Below, piece after piece: positions 53,604 to 62,832 of a DNA stretch of 64,000 bases (positions are counted from its first letter, which is position 1; every line of letters starts with the position of its first letter). The DNA is taken from the NCBI GenBank assembly GCA_022793065.1, contig JAAWCE010000002.1, positions 20,205-84,204 of the forward strand. Reading direction: 5' to 3'. The position numbers and the translations under genes were made by a program. The notes below the pieces were generated by a model that saw nothing but the letters and a program-made list of their open reading frames with translations, was not told the DNA's origin and searched no databases. Origin of the DNA: Lachnospiraceae bacterium. Its GTDB lineage: Bacteria; Bacillota; Clostridia; Lachnospirales; Lachnospiraceae.

Positions 53604-55280
53604 ATGCTGACAGTTCTTCTAAATTGGTTTTATATGATATTTGCTTTCTTTTGTTTGGGGTTTGCGTTTTCGCTTTTTACGGGAAAAGCGCTGCATTATT
53701 CCATAAAGCGTGTGGATAGTATTTTGATTGCGGGTTTGGCCATTTCCACTGTCTATGCGCAGATTTTCAGTCTGTTTTACAGGGTGAATATTGAGGCAAA
53801 TGTGGTTCTTGTAATATTCTGCATTGTGGTATGTGTGCTCAGAGGGAAGCAGATGATGGAATTGTTAATGCGTGCTTGGAAAAGCAATTCCTGGATTTAC
53901 AAGGTTTTGCTGCTGCTGCTTTTTCTGGTATGGGGTTTTTTTACGTCCAGAGGGTACAGGACAGTGGATATGGATTTGTATCACGGGCAGAGTATACGAT
54001 GGATAGAAGAGTATGGGGTTGTGAAGGGAATCGGCAATCTGCACGGACGTTTTGGCTATAATAGTTCTTTGTTTGCGGTATCCGCATTGTATAGTATGAA
54101 GTTTTTGCTGGGACGTTCCTTACATGGGGTGAATGGGCTCATTGCATTTCTATTAAGTGTGAATGTGCTGGAGATGAGAAAATGTTTCAAGCGCAGGAAA
54201 ATGCTTTTGTCGGATTATGCAAGGGCGGGGGCGGCATACTATCTTTCCACCATTTGGGATGAGGTGATTGCGCCGTCTTCCGATTACGCGGTGATGTGCG
54301 TTATTTTTCTGATTGTAATAAAATGGCTCACTCAGTTGGAAGCGGAAGAAGGGGACAGAAATCTTATTACCCCATATGCGCTTCTCTGTGTATTGGGGGC
54401 GTATGCGATTACGTTAAAATTGTCCGCGGGTTTCATCTTGCTGCTTATATTAAAGCCCGCATATGTTCTTCTGAAAGAGAAGAGATGGAAGGAAATCGGC
54501 ATATACCTTTTGATGGGATTGATTACGGCCACGCCCTGGCTGACACGGAACGTATTGATTACAGGGTGGCTGATCTATCCTTTTGCGGCGTTGGATTTGT
54601 TTCAGGTAGATTGGAAAATTCTGGATGTGGGGGCAATCAGGACGGATGCGTTTCAGATAGAAATATGGGCCAAAGGAGCGAATCATTTGGGGGTGAACGC
54701 CACATTTGATTTGTGGTTTCCGAACTGGTTTCAGAATGAATTGTCTGTTACAGAAAAGCTGTTAATTGCGGCGGATATAGCGTCTTGTGTGATGGTATTA
54801 GGGATGGGAGCAGTGGTTTTGTTCAGAAGGCAGTGGCAGAAACTGGATGTAATGCTGGTGCTGCTTACCGTGATGTGCTGTTATTTGTTCTGGCAGTTCA
54901 GTGCGCCCATGATGCGGTATGGTTACGCCCATGTGCTGCTTTTGGCGGCATTGTGCTGCGGCTATGTGCTGGAAAGAGTGAAACTGGCTGGGTTTGCTTA
55001 TGTTTTTTTGTTTTTATATGGAGGGTACAAGCTGTATGTGGGGTATGACTATATCCTGGGCTGCTGCAGATTGCCTCACTATGTCTGGCAGGAGACTTAT
55101 GAAACTTATGAGTTGGAACAGTATGAATTAGATGGTGTTACTTTATATTATTCCCCTTCCGGCGGCTGTGTGGGGTATGACCTTTTTCCGGCGATTCCCA
55201 TGGCTGAATATGGAGTTGAGCTTCGGGGAGAAGGATTGAAAGACGGATTTCGTCAGAAATCCGATGGAAATACCCCATAG
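53604..55280 (+). CDS. Polytopic membrane protein, LIC_10190/GT-C-like
   Basis: 558 residues with about 12 membrane segments and an Asp-containing first loop (RGYRTVDMDLYHGQSIRWIEEYGVVKGIGNLHGRFGYNSS), which is the place of the catalytic acid in GT-C glycosyltransferases; the pattern resembles the LIC_10190 family. It would use a lipid-linked sugar and act on the outer face. No close function can be named. The soluble C-terminal tail is about 60 residues. Next genes code for surface acylation functions. Confidence 0.6.
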   Translation: MLTVLLNWFYMIFAFFCLGFAFSLFTGKALHYSIKRVDSILIAGLAISTVYAQIFSLFYRVNIEANVVLVIFCIVVCVLRGKQMMELLMRAWKSNSWIYKVLLLLLFLVWGFFTSRGYRTVDMDLYHGQSIRWIEEYGVVKGIGNLHGRFGYNSSLFAVSALYSMKFLLGRSLHGVNGLIAFLLSVNVLEMRKCFKRRKMLLSDYARAGAAYYLSTIWDEVIAPSSDYAVMCVIFLIVIKWLTQLEAEEGDRNLITPYALLCVLGAYAITLKLSAGFILLLILKPAYVLLKEKRWKEIGIYLLMGLITATPWLTRNVLITGWLIYPFAALDLFQVDWKILDVGAIRTDAFQIEIWAKGANHLGVNATFDLWFPNWFQNELSVTEKLLIAADIASCVMVLGMGAVVLFRRQWQKLDVMLVLLTVMCCYLFWQFSAPMMRYGYAHVLLLAALCCGYVLERVKLAGFAYVFLFLYGGYKLYVGYDYILGCCRLPHYVWQETYETYELEQYELDGVTLYYSPSGGCVGYDLFPAIPMAEYGVELRGEGLKDGFRQKSDGNTP

Positions 55281-55315
55281 TGTTGTATGTGCGGCTGCAA
55301 AGAACAAGTTAGAGA

Positions 55316-55344
55316 TTGCAAAGTAAAGAGGTATGTGTTAAAAT
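55316..55344 (+). promoter_or_regulatory. Sigma-A promoter before the DUF4358 lipoprotein
   Basis: TTGCAA (55316-55321), a 17-base spacer and TAAAAT (55339-55344). A 7-bp hairpin (TGTGTGC/GCACACA, 55454-55471) lies just before the ribosome-binding site. Confidence 0.5.
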
Positions 55345-55484
55345 GTTTAATCATCCAGATTTTGGATATCCTCCTAATGTGCCGTTTTTATGATTTCTCC
55401 GAAAACGGACAGAAGGCGGTAATTCAAAATCAGGAGGAAAATATTGATATGTATGTGTGCCAAAGCACACAGGGAGGTGTAATT

Positions 55485-56159
55485 ATGAAAAAGTCAGTGG
55501 TATATTTATTGGCAGGGGTGTTGATGTTTCAGTTAGCCGCATGCGGTAATGATGCAAACAACAGTCAGGAGAGTTCCGGTTCGCAGAGCAGTTCTGAAAC
55601 GGTCAGCAATTCTTCCGATTTGTCCACAGGGAATGTGGGAAGCAGTGAGACGCTTCCGGGGACCGATGGGGGAAGTGAAGGTACGCTGCCTGGAGAGGAA
55701 GGCGGCTGGAGTGAAGAAATGACAGGGCTTAAGTCAGCAGTGGTGGATTTACTTGGACAGAATTATTGGCCGGATATGGCGCTGGACGCAGAGATGCTGG
55801 AGGTGCGATTTGGCGTTACGAAGGATATGTATGATGACTTTTTGGCAGAAATTCCTATGATCAGTAATAATGTGGACACGCTGGTAATTGTGAAGGCAAA
55901 GGAAGGCCAGGCGGATGCGGTGGAAAGCGCTTTGAACGCATATCGGGATGTTCAGGTGCAGGATACCATGCAATACCCTATGAACGTGGGCAAGGTTCAG
56001 GCATCCATGGTTGAGAAAACCGGTAATTATGTCATTTTTGTACTTCTCGGCGCCGATACAACGGAGCTTATGGAGCAGGGGGATGAGGCTGTAGTTGAAG
56101 CTTGCCAGCAGGTAAATCAGTCGGTGATTGATGCTATCAAACAGAAATTAGGGCAATAG
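55485..56159 (+). CDS. DUF4358 lipoprotein
   Basis: A 224-residue lipoprotein from ATG 55485 (GGGAGGTG upstream). The signal peptide MKKSVVYLLAGVLMFQLAACG has the lipobox LAAC, so Cys20 would be lipidated. A Ser/Gly/Glu-rich linker (about 22-75) follows, then the DUF4358 domain (EMLEVRFGVTKDMYDDFLAEIPMI; NYVIFVLLG). Function unknown, common in Lachnospiraceae, often next to MBOAT/DHHW genes. The frame is open from 55287 but without a proper start. Confidence 0.85.
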   Translation: MKKSVVYLLAGVLMFQLAACGNDANNSQESSGSQSSSETVSNSSDLSTGNVGSSETLPGTDGGSEGTLPGEEGGWSEEMTGLKSAVVDLLGQNYWPDMALDAEMLEVRFGVTKDMYDDFLAEIPMISNNVDTLVIVKAKEGQADAVESALNAYRDVQVQDTMQYPMNVGKVQASMVEKTGNYVIFVLLGADTTELMEQGDEAVVEACQQVNQSVIDAIKQKLGQ

Positions 56160-56197
56160 TTTTTTGCTTCACGTTGCCAAAGCAGGAGAACAGTGGT

Positions 56198-57610
56198 ATG
56201 GTTTTCAGCAGTGTGTTATTTCTCTTTCGTTTTTTTCCCTTATTTTTTGTATGTTATTATTTGCTTCCAGGGAGGATGAAAAATGTCATCCTCTTTTTGG
56301 GGAGCTTATTTTTTTATGCCTGGGGAGAACCGGTTTATGTGTTGTTGATGCTGTTTTCCACCGTTGTAGATTATACTCATGGGCGCTTGTTGGAACGGTT
56401 TCGGGGAAAGAGGGCTTCAAAGGCGATTTTACTATCTTCTGTAATGATTAACCTTGGGGTACTCTGCTTTTTTAAGTATGCGGATTTTCTGATAGGAACG
56501 GTGAATTCCTTGACCGGATGCGCATTTCCTCTTTTAAATCTGCCCTTGCCCATTGGTATTTCTTTCTATACATTCCAGACCATGTCGTATACCATTGACG
56601 TATATCGTGGAGAGGCCAAAGTACAACATAATATATTGGATTTTGGCGTATATGTGACCATGTTTCCGCAATTAATTGCCGGCCCCATTGTAAAATACCG
56701 GGATGTGGAAGAGGGACTTCACCAGCGTAAGGTGAATCTGTTGGCAATCAGTGCCGGATTAAAACGTTTCTGCGTGGGGATGGCCAAAAAGGTAATACTT
56801 GCAAATCAAATGGGAGAATTGTGGGTATTGGTGTCAGGATTGGATATGCGCAATATCAGTATGTCCACCGCATGGTTGGGAATCATTGCTTATGCGTTCC
56901 AGATTTATTTTGATTTTTCCGGATATTCGGATATGGCAATTGGTTTGGGACAAATGTTGGGTTTTCATTTCCCTGAGAATTTCAATTATCCCTATATATC
57001 GGCTTCCGTGACGGAATTTTGGAGGAGATGGCATATTTCGCTGGGAAGTTGGTTCAGGGAGTATGTATATATTCCTTTGGGCGGCAATCGAAAGGGGCTT
57101 CCCAGACAACTTTTCAATATTTTAGTGGTATGGACGCTGACGGGAATATGGCATGGGGCAGGGTGGAATTTTCTGTTATGGGGACTTTGGTTTGCACTGG
57201 CATTGGTGCTGGAGAAGCTGTTCATGGGAAAGGTATTGGCCTGGCTTCCAAAAGGGGTGGGTATTGTGTATACACTTCTGATCATGTTAGTGGGATGGGT
57301 TATGTTTGGCATGGAAACCATTTCCGGAATCGGGGGATATCTGGGAGCGATGGCAGGTATGACAGGGAATTTTCTTGACAGACAGGCGCTTTATCTGGCC
57401 AGGCAGTTTGGAGTATTATTTCTGCTTTCTCTGGCGGCATCTGTGCCGTTGGCCCATATGTTGGCAAGTAAATTGGAGAAATCCCGCACCGGTCTGGGAA
57501 TTGCCCTGTACCGTTTTGGGGAAAAATTGATTCCGGCAGCGCTGCTTTTGGTATCCATTGCCGGAATTGTGGAGGCGTCTTATAATCCGTTTTTGTATTT
57601 CCGGTTTTAA
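56198..57610 (+). CDS. MBOAT family O-acyltransferase (AlgI/DltB-like)
   Basis: 470 residues with 10-11 membrane helices. The invariant His of MBOAT enzymes is in LTGIWHGAGWNFLLWG; the front motif FFPLFFVCYYLLP, the PQLIAGPIVKY segment and FWRRWHISLGSWFREYVYIPLGGNRKG are all standard for the AlgI group. It transfers acyl groups (usually acetyl) across the membrane to a surface polymer. Works with the DHHW protein coded next. ATG 56198 has AGGAG nine bases before; the frame is open from 56174. Confidence 0.9.
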   Translation: MVFSSVLFLFRFFPLFFVCYYLLPGRMKNVILFLGSLFFYAWGEPVYVLLMLFSTVVDYTHGRLLERFRGKRASKAILLSSVMINLGVLCFFKYADFLIGTVNSLTGCAFPLLNLPLPIGISFYTFQTMSYTIDVYRGEAKVQHNILDFGVYVTMFPQLIAGPIVKYRDVEEGLHQRKVNLLAISAGLKRFCVGMAKKVILANQMGELWVLVSGLDMRNISMSTAWLGIIAYAFQIYFDFSGYSDMAIGLGQMLGFHFPENFNYPYISASVTEFWRRWHISLGSWFREYVYIPLGGNRKGLPRQLFNILVVWTLTGIWHGAGWNFLLWGLWFALALVLEKLFMGKVLAWLPKGVGIVYTLLIMLVGWVMFGMETISGIGGYLGAMAGMTGNFLDRQALYLARQFGVLFLLSLAASVPLAHMLASKLEKSRTGLGIALYRFGEKLIPAALLLVSIAGIVEASYNPFLYFRF

Positions 57611-57670
57611 AAGATTATGTATCATGGCAGGAAGAGGATGTTTATCATATATTGAGCAAGGAGACTGTAC

Positions 57671-58792
57671 ATGGGGGAGAAGAGAAACGCACTTGTTACA
57701 ATCGGACTGATTTCGGCGATCATACTGATTCTGACCGTTGCTGATTTCATGCATGAGGACAGGCTTTTTTCGGATACGGAGAATCGAGTGTTGGCTTCTA
57801 AACCAACCTTTTCCGCGCAGGCTTTGTTTGAGGGAGATTATACACAGAAGTACGAAACTTATGTGACAGATCAATTTGTCAGTCGGGACAAATGGATTGG
57901 CATGAATACGTATATGGATATTGTGCTGCAGAAACAGGAAATTGGCGGTGTTTATCTTGGAGCGGAGGGTTATCTGATTGAACAGCATCTTCCGGAAAAA
58001 TATACCCAGGAACAGGAAACGAAACGGCTTGACTTATTAGAAAAGCTGGTGGATAGATGGGATGCAATGGTAATGCTTGTGCCGACGGCGGATAATATTT
58101 TGATGGAGCAAATGCCGGCCAATGCGCCTTATTACGATGAGGCGGCATTTTTGGCGCAGGCAGAAGAGAGAATTGGGAGTGAGCATATGGTGGATGTGTA
58201 TACCATGATGCAGGAACATGCCGGGGAGGAAATATATTACCGCACGGATCATCATTGGACCAGCCTGGGGGCGTATTATGGGTATCTGGCCTGGGCGGAG
58301 GCGATGGGAATTTCGGCGCAGGACTATGATGTGAATGGGATGGAGACGGCTGCCGACGATTTTTTGGGAACATTGCACTCTAAAGTGAATCTTGAAATGA
58401 GCGGGGAGAAAATGCAGTTTTTTCCGGAGACAACAAGCAGGCCTGTGAAAGTCACGTATGATTTAAAGAATACCACGGATAGCTTATATGAAAGAACCCA
58501 TTTGGATACGAAAAACAAATATGCTTTTTTTATGGATGATAATCATGCCTTTGTTGAAATAGAAACAGGTTATCACAATGGGAAAGTACTTTTTGTGCTT
58601 AAGGATTCCTATGCAAATTGCTTTGTTCCCTTATTGCTGCCTCATTATGAGAAGATTTATGTTATGGATTTGCGGTATTTTAATGGAAGGTTATATGGAT
58701 TTATGGAGAAGTATGAGCCGGAGGAAGGGATGGATGTATTAGTATTATATAATTGTATACATTTCCTGGAGGGTTTTTCATATATGCAATGA
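57671..58792 (+). CDS. DHHW-motif protein (AlgX/AlgJ-like)
   Basis: A 373-residue secreted or membrane-anchored protein: one N-terminal helix (LVTIGLISAIILILTVADF), then a SGNH-hydrolase-like domain. The YYRTDHHWTSLGAYYGYLAW stretch (about 196-215) carries the DHHW motif that gives the family its name, and FVLKDSYANCFVPLLLPHY includes the usual Asp-Ser. Such proteins complete O-acetylation outside the membrane together with an MBOAT protein. The target polymer is not known. Confidence 0.85.
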   Translation: MGEKRNALVTIGLISAIILILTVADFMHEDRLFSDTENRVLASKPTFSAQALFEGDYTQKYETYVTDQFVSRDKWIGMNTYMDIVLQKQEIGGVYLGAEGYLIEQHLPEKYTQEQETKRLDLLEKLVDRWDAMVMLVPTADNILMEQMPANAPYYDEAAFLAQAEERIGSEHMVDVYTMMQEHAGEEIYYRTDHHWTSLGAYYGYLAWAEAMGISAQDYDVNGMETAADDFLGTLHSKVNLEMSGEKMQFFPETTSRPVKVTYDLKNTTDSLYERTHLDTKNKYAFFMDDNHAFVEIETGYHNGKVLFVLKDSYANCFVPLLLPHYEKIYVMDLRYFNGRLYGFMEKYEPEEGMDVLVLYNCIHFLEGFSYMQ

Positions 58793-58924
58793 CGGGAGCG
58801 GCAGAGAAGTGAAGCAAGAAATATGAGAATAAGCGGGGGATAAATTGGGCAGGTCACATATTTTATGCGGTGGTGGTTGAGGAACGCAGAAAGCCGGACA
58901 GAGGAAGGTGAAAAGGGAGGTTAT

Positions 58925-59581
58925 ATGAAAGCAGTTGTTTTCGATATGGATGGCGTGTTGTTTGACACGGAGATTGTTTGCATGAAAGCATGGGTTGCTG
59001 TGGCTGAGGAAAATGGAATGGAAGGCATGGAAACCGTTTTTCCCCATTGTATCGGATTGAATTCAAATGACAGTAAACGCATTATCCTAAACGCATATGG
59101 AGCAGACTTTGACTATGCAGAGTTTCGGAAACAGACCCATGCCTGGTTTGTAAAGTACATAGAGGAAAATGGATTGCCCATAAAGCCGGGAGTGGAAGAA
59201 ATACTGGAATGGCTGAAAACCACTCAATGCCCGGTGGGGCTGGCGAGTTCTACCGTAAGAGAGTCCGTCATAAGACATTTGGAATTGGCAAAGATACGGG
59301 AACATTTCATGACGGTGGTGACAGGAGATATGGTGGAACATTCTAAGCCCCGGCCGGATATTTATTTACGGGCGTGTAAGGAGCTGGGAGTGGAACCAAA
59401 GGAAGCATATGCCATTGAGGATTCTCCAAATGGAATCAAATCTGCCTTTGAGGCGGGGATGAAACCCATATTGGTGCCGGATATGATAGCGCCCAATGAG
59501 GAAATGCGCCGGATGAGCCATAAAATATTCCGGGATTTGCGGGAAGTAATGGGATATTTGAAGGGAAATCTGGCAGGGTGA
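58925..59581 (+). CDS. HAD family phosphatase (beta-phosphoglucomutase-like)
   Basis: 218 residues from ATG 58925 (GGGAGG upstream). The first motif FDMDGVLFDTE carries the nucleophile Asp9 and Asp11, GLASSTVRESV is motif II, GDMVEHSKPRPDIYL carries the motif III Lys, and AIEDSPNGIKSA the motif IV acids. Class I cap. Could be a sugar phosphatase, phosphoglycolate phosphatase or beta-phosphoglucomutase; motifs alone do not decide. Confidence 0.85.
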   Translation: MKAVVFDMDGVLFDTEIVCMKAWVAVAEENGMEGMETVFPHCIGLNSNDSKRIILNAYGADFDYAEFRKQTHAWFVKYIEENGLPIKPGVEEILEWLKTTQCPVGLASSTVRESVIRHLELAKIREHFMTVVTGDMVEHSKPRPDIYLRACKELGVEPKEAYAIEDSPNGIKSAFEAGMKPILVPDMIAPNEEMRRMSHKIFRDLREVMGYLKGNLAG

Positions 59582-59597
59582 CGAAAGGAGACGGGCA

Positions 59598-60461
59598 ATG
59601 GCGGATTTGGGGATTGCACGGAATACCATTGAGGTACTGCAGAAGCATCAATTTCATTTTCAAAAAAAATACGGACAGAATTTCTTAATTGATACGAGTG
59701 TGTTGGAGCGAATTATGGCTGCGGCGGAGATTACGGAACAGGACTGTGTTCTGGAGATTGGGCCCGGCATCGGCACTATGACACAATACCTTGCGGAGCG
59801 GGCAAGGGAAGTGGTGGCAGTGGAAGTTGATAGAAATCTGATTCCTATTTTGGAAGAAACGCTGTCAGAGTATGCAAATGTGACATTGATCAATGAGGAT
59901 ATTTTGAAGGTGGATTTGAATCAGTTGGCGAAAGAGAAAAATGCCGGCGAACCTATGAAAGTAGTGGCAAATCTGCCCTATTATATTACAACCCCGATTG
60001 TTATGGGGTTGTTTGAGCGTCAAGTGCCTTTGAAAAGCATTACAATCATGGTGCAAAAAGAAGTGGCGGAGCGTATGCAGGCCGGACCAGGCACAAAAGA
60101 TTACGGTGCACTGTCTCTGGCAGTACAATATTACGCGAAGCCGGAAGTGGTGGCAAAGGTGCCGCCGAACTGTTTTATGCCTCGTCCCACTGTGGGAAGC
60201 GCGGTAATCCGTCTGACCAGATATGAGGAACCGTTAGTCAAAGTACGGGATGAGGGGAAGTTTTTCGGGATAATCAGGGCGGCTTTTAATCAAAGGCGCA
60301 AGACGCTTGTGAACGCATTGGGAAATGGGGCGGAGCTAGAAATTACAAAGGAACGCGCAGCAGAGGCACTGATACAGATGGGACTTACGCCCACTGTGCG
60401 CGGGGAAGCGCTGACACTGGAGCAGTTTGCGGAGTTGAGCCGTGTGATATATGGGGAGTAA
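59598..60461 (+). CDS. rsmA: 16S rRNA (adenine1518/1519-N6)-dimethyltransferase
   Basis: A 287-residue KsgA enzyme that dimethylates two adjacent adenines near the 3' end of 16S rRNA. N-terminal KKYGQNFLID, SAM loop LEIGPGIGTMTQYL, catalytic NLPYYITTPI, and the C-terminal RRKTLVNAL...GLTPTVRGEALTLEQFAELS are all family hallmarks. Length normal. AAAGGAG before the ATG. Transcription likely ends at 60537-60582. Confidence 0.95.
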   Translation: MADLGIARNTIEVLQKHQFHFQKKYGQNFLIDTSVLERIMAAAEITEQDCVLEIGPGIGTMTQYLAERAREVVAVEVDRNLIPILEETLSEYANVTLINEDILKVDLNQLAKEKNAGEPMKVVANLPYYITTPIVMGLFERQVPLKSITIMVQKEVAERMQAGPGTKDYGALSLAVQYYAKPEVVAKVPPNCFMPRPTVGSAVIRLTRYEEPLVKVRDEGKFFGIIRAAFNQRRKTLVNALGNGAELEITKERAAEALIQMGLTPTVRGEALTLEQFAELSRVIYGE

Positions 60462-60536
60462 TACCTTATGGGCAAAATTAAATTGTACTTTTGACAGGAA
60501 AGTATAAGTTGTGACGGAAAAGTGTAATATTGGCAG

Positions 60537-60582
60537 AAACCCTATACATGTATGGAGAAGGTTCCATGTATAGGGTTTTTAT
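60537..60582 (+). terminator. Terminator between rsmA and the ATPase gene
   Basis: AAACCCTATACATG (60537-60550) pairs with CATGTATAGGGTTT (60565-60578), loop of 14 bases, T run after it. Since the minus-strand ATPase gene ends at 60582 and the left flank is A-rich only in part, it serves mainly the plus strand. The short gap before it holds two similar 17-mers of the form TTGACAGGAAAGTATAA. Confidence 0.85.
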
Positions 60583-62819
60583 TATGATTTTTTGTTGGGA
60601 ACTGCTTCAGGAGCGCTTAAGGTTTTCAATTCGGCTTGAAGTTTATCAAATGGGAGCAGTCTGTCTGAATAGGTACTATCTGTGTATAGTAATTCTTTTT
60701 CGGCTGTTTTTTTCAATATATCCAACAGGCAGTCATATTTCAATCCTGGTTTTTGCTGCAATGTATGGTACAAATGTGCAATGACAGAGGGACTATATAC
60801 TCTTTCATTTTGCCTGAGCCCCAGCACAAGCCCGATGATTTCATTCATTTCAGATTCTGCAATAGAAATGCCGTTAAAATGAAACACAATTTCCGGTTCT
60901 GCAGAAATTATCTGTAGCCTTTTCATATATTCACGATAAGATGTGAATTCTTGGAGGTTAAAATTCAGCATAAGGAACCTGCGAATATCATCTTCTACAA
61001 TATTTACCTCCCGAACAAAGCCTTTTAATACGCTTAAAAGTTCCTGGTGCTGTTCCCATGCGGCAGCATTGATGAGAAATTTAAATTGAATTTTTTTAAT
61101 GTCAAGATTAAAAGTTACAATCAAATTTCTGATATTTTCAATAACTTGGACAGCATTGATTGCTAAAACCCTTTCACTGACGGATAAAAATATTTTTAAT
61201 TCCGAAACGGCATCATAATTTGTAACGTCTTTTTTTATATTCGTATCCCCAAAAAGAATAATATCATTGGAAGAAATTTTTCTTTTCAGGCAGGAAAGTA
61301 TTTCATTAACATCTTTTGTTTCTTTCGGAAACATATCTTTTTCTTCTGCATCGGAATTGGCAATGACAGTGTTTATTAACTGAAGCCCCAATTGCTTTAT
61401 ATCATCCCATTTTTCTGTAAGTAAGTTTTCATAGCATGTTTCATCTTCTATTTCCACAAAAGTGAAGGCCGGGATGGTTGCCCATACCTGATTGATTTGT
61501 TCAAGTATATATTGTTTTTCACTTTTTAATCCATATAATTCCTCAGGATAATTGTACTTAAGTATGGTAGAGGATCTTTGGTGGTTAAAACGGGCTACGT
61601 CAATTAAAGTGGTAAGCTCTTTTTCAGGGGAAAATAAATTTTCCAAAAGCTGTTGTTTCTTTCCATTGGCAAGGAATGTTTTATTTCTGTTAATGCGGTC
61701 ATTGTCCAGAATATATTCCGACAATTCTTCATAGGCGCTTAAAACATTTTCATCCGTAATAGGATATTGGCTGTTCAGGGCAATTTCTTCCTTATAGTAA
61801 ATAGGAATTAATTGCTCTTGCGGTATGTTCAGGTTGGAGAAGAGTGTCCTTGCTCTTGCAATGCCATCGTCGGAAGATATTATCTTAGACATTGCTACCG
61901 CATACCTTTTTTTGCCCACATTGTGTATTAATTCAAATGCAATATTTAGTCCTTCCACATTTTCGGAATTTGGATAAGCAATAAAAATGACTTGGTCTGA
62001 AAGGGTCAAAAGGGATAAGGAACCCCATTTATTAAAGCCGGCCCTGGTATCAACAATAATGGTATCTACATTTAACACCTTTTTTATATAATCAAATATT
62101 TCCTGAAAAGCGTCCTGTTCTTGTAATTGAACTGTCTGCAGTTGCTCTGTCTGATAAAGATAGTCTTTATTCATCTCTTTCAGCGCCGGAATCAGAAACA
62201 TTTCGCCAGGCACGTTTTGGAGTTCCAATGGGCAAAAAATGTGCTCTATGGATACGTTGTTTTGTTTTTGTACGGTTTTTCGGTATAAATATTCAACAAT
62301 ACCATATTCCACCCCAGTTCCGACGGCGTTGACCTTTTCAGCAAAGATGTTATGGAGGCTGGGGGCTTCTATGTCAAGGTCCAGCAACAGAACTCTTTTT
62401 CCGGCTTTGACAAGATTGTAGGCAGTTTCAATCAATGCAATTGTTCTGCCCACACCGCCCTTATAGGAATAAAAACTGATAATCTGGATATCGTTATGGG
62501 TGGTTTTCTCATCTTCAGCCGCATATAATGCGTCGGACCAGGAGGCATAGCCGCTTTTTCTTGGGATTTTCTCAATTTGATATTCTTTTGCGTTTTCAGT
62601 GGAGTAGATATCAATAAAGCCAATATGATATTGCTCCTGGTATTCCGCTATTTTAGCGGCAATCAGAGTGCGAATCTCCTGTTTGGATACAGCTTTGTCC
62701 GAAACAATTGTTGTATGAATCTTTCCGCGGTTGCTGACATGGACCTGAACCCATTCGGGGGCTGAAATATGGTATATTTCTTTCATGGTCTGTTCCAGTT
62801 CTTCCCAAATTTTTTTCAT
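60582..62819 (-). CDS. Large KGGVGR-type MinD/ParA-like ATPase of unknown function
   Basis: 745 residues. The N-terminal ~110 residues are mixed alpha/beta without a recognised family. The ATPase core follows: deviant Walker A SYKGGVGRT (118-126) with Arg where ParA/MinD have Lys, switch I DLDIEAPS (147-154), and IIVDTRAG (254-261) in place of DxxxG. The remaining 380 residues are helical with Glu/Asp/Asn/Ile-rich composition and no clear domain. No membrane segments. It follows a HEPN-like gene by 13 bases, so the two are one unit. I recall that KGGVGR variant ATPases occur in bacterial conflict-system neighbourhoods; a defence role is therefore a reasonable but unproven inference. AT-rich compared with rsmA. 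Confidence 0.75.
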   Translation of the reverse strand: MKKIWEELEQTMKEIYHISAPEWVQVHVSNRGKIHTTIVSDKAVSKQEIRTLIAAKIAEYQEQYHIGFIDIYSTENAKEYQIEKIPRKSGYASWSDALYAAEDEKTTHNDIQIISFYSYKGGVGRTIALIETAYNLVKAGKRVLLLDLDIEAPSLHNIFAEKVNAVGTGVEYGIVEYLYRKTVQKQNNVSIEHIFCPLELQNVPGEMFLIPALKEMNKDYLYQTEQLQTVQLQEQDAFQEIFDYIKKVLNVDTIIVDTRAGFNKWGSLSLLTLSDQVIFIAYPNSENVEGLNIAFELIHNVGKKRYAVAMSKIISSDDGIARARTLFSNLNIPQEQLIPIYYKEEIALNSQYPITDENVLSAYEELSEYILDNDRINRNKTFLANGKKQQLLENLFSPEKELTTLIDVARFNHQRSSTILKYNYPEELYGLKSEKQYILEQINQVWATIPAFTFVEIEDETCYENLLTEKWDDIKQLGLQLINTVIANSDAEEKDMFPKETKDVNEILSCLKRKISSNDIILFGDTNIKKDVTNYDAVSELKIFLSVSERVLAINAVQVIENIRNLIVTFNLDIKKIQFKFLINAAAWEQHQELLSVLKGFVREVNIVEDDIRRFLMLNFNLQEFTSYREYMKRLQIISAEPEIVFHFNGISIAESEMNEIIGLVLGLRQNERVYSPSVIAHLYHTLQQKPGLKYDCLLDILKKTAEKELLYTDSTYSDRLLPFDKLQAELKTLSAPEAVPNKKS

Positions 62820-62832
62820 TCTTTCCTACTTT

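Noticed and set aside
60461..60536. Terminal inverted repeat of an insertion sequence (two similar 17-mers near TTGACAGGAAAGTATAA).
   Set aside because: The copies are direct, imperfect and without any transposase or second end nearby.
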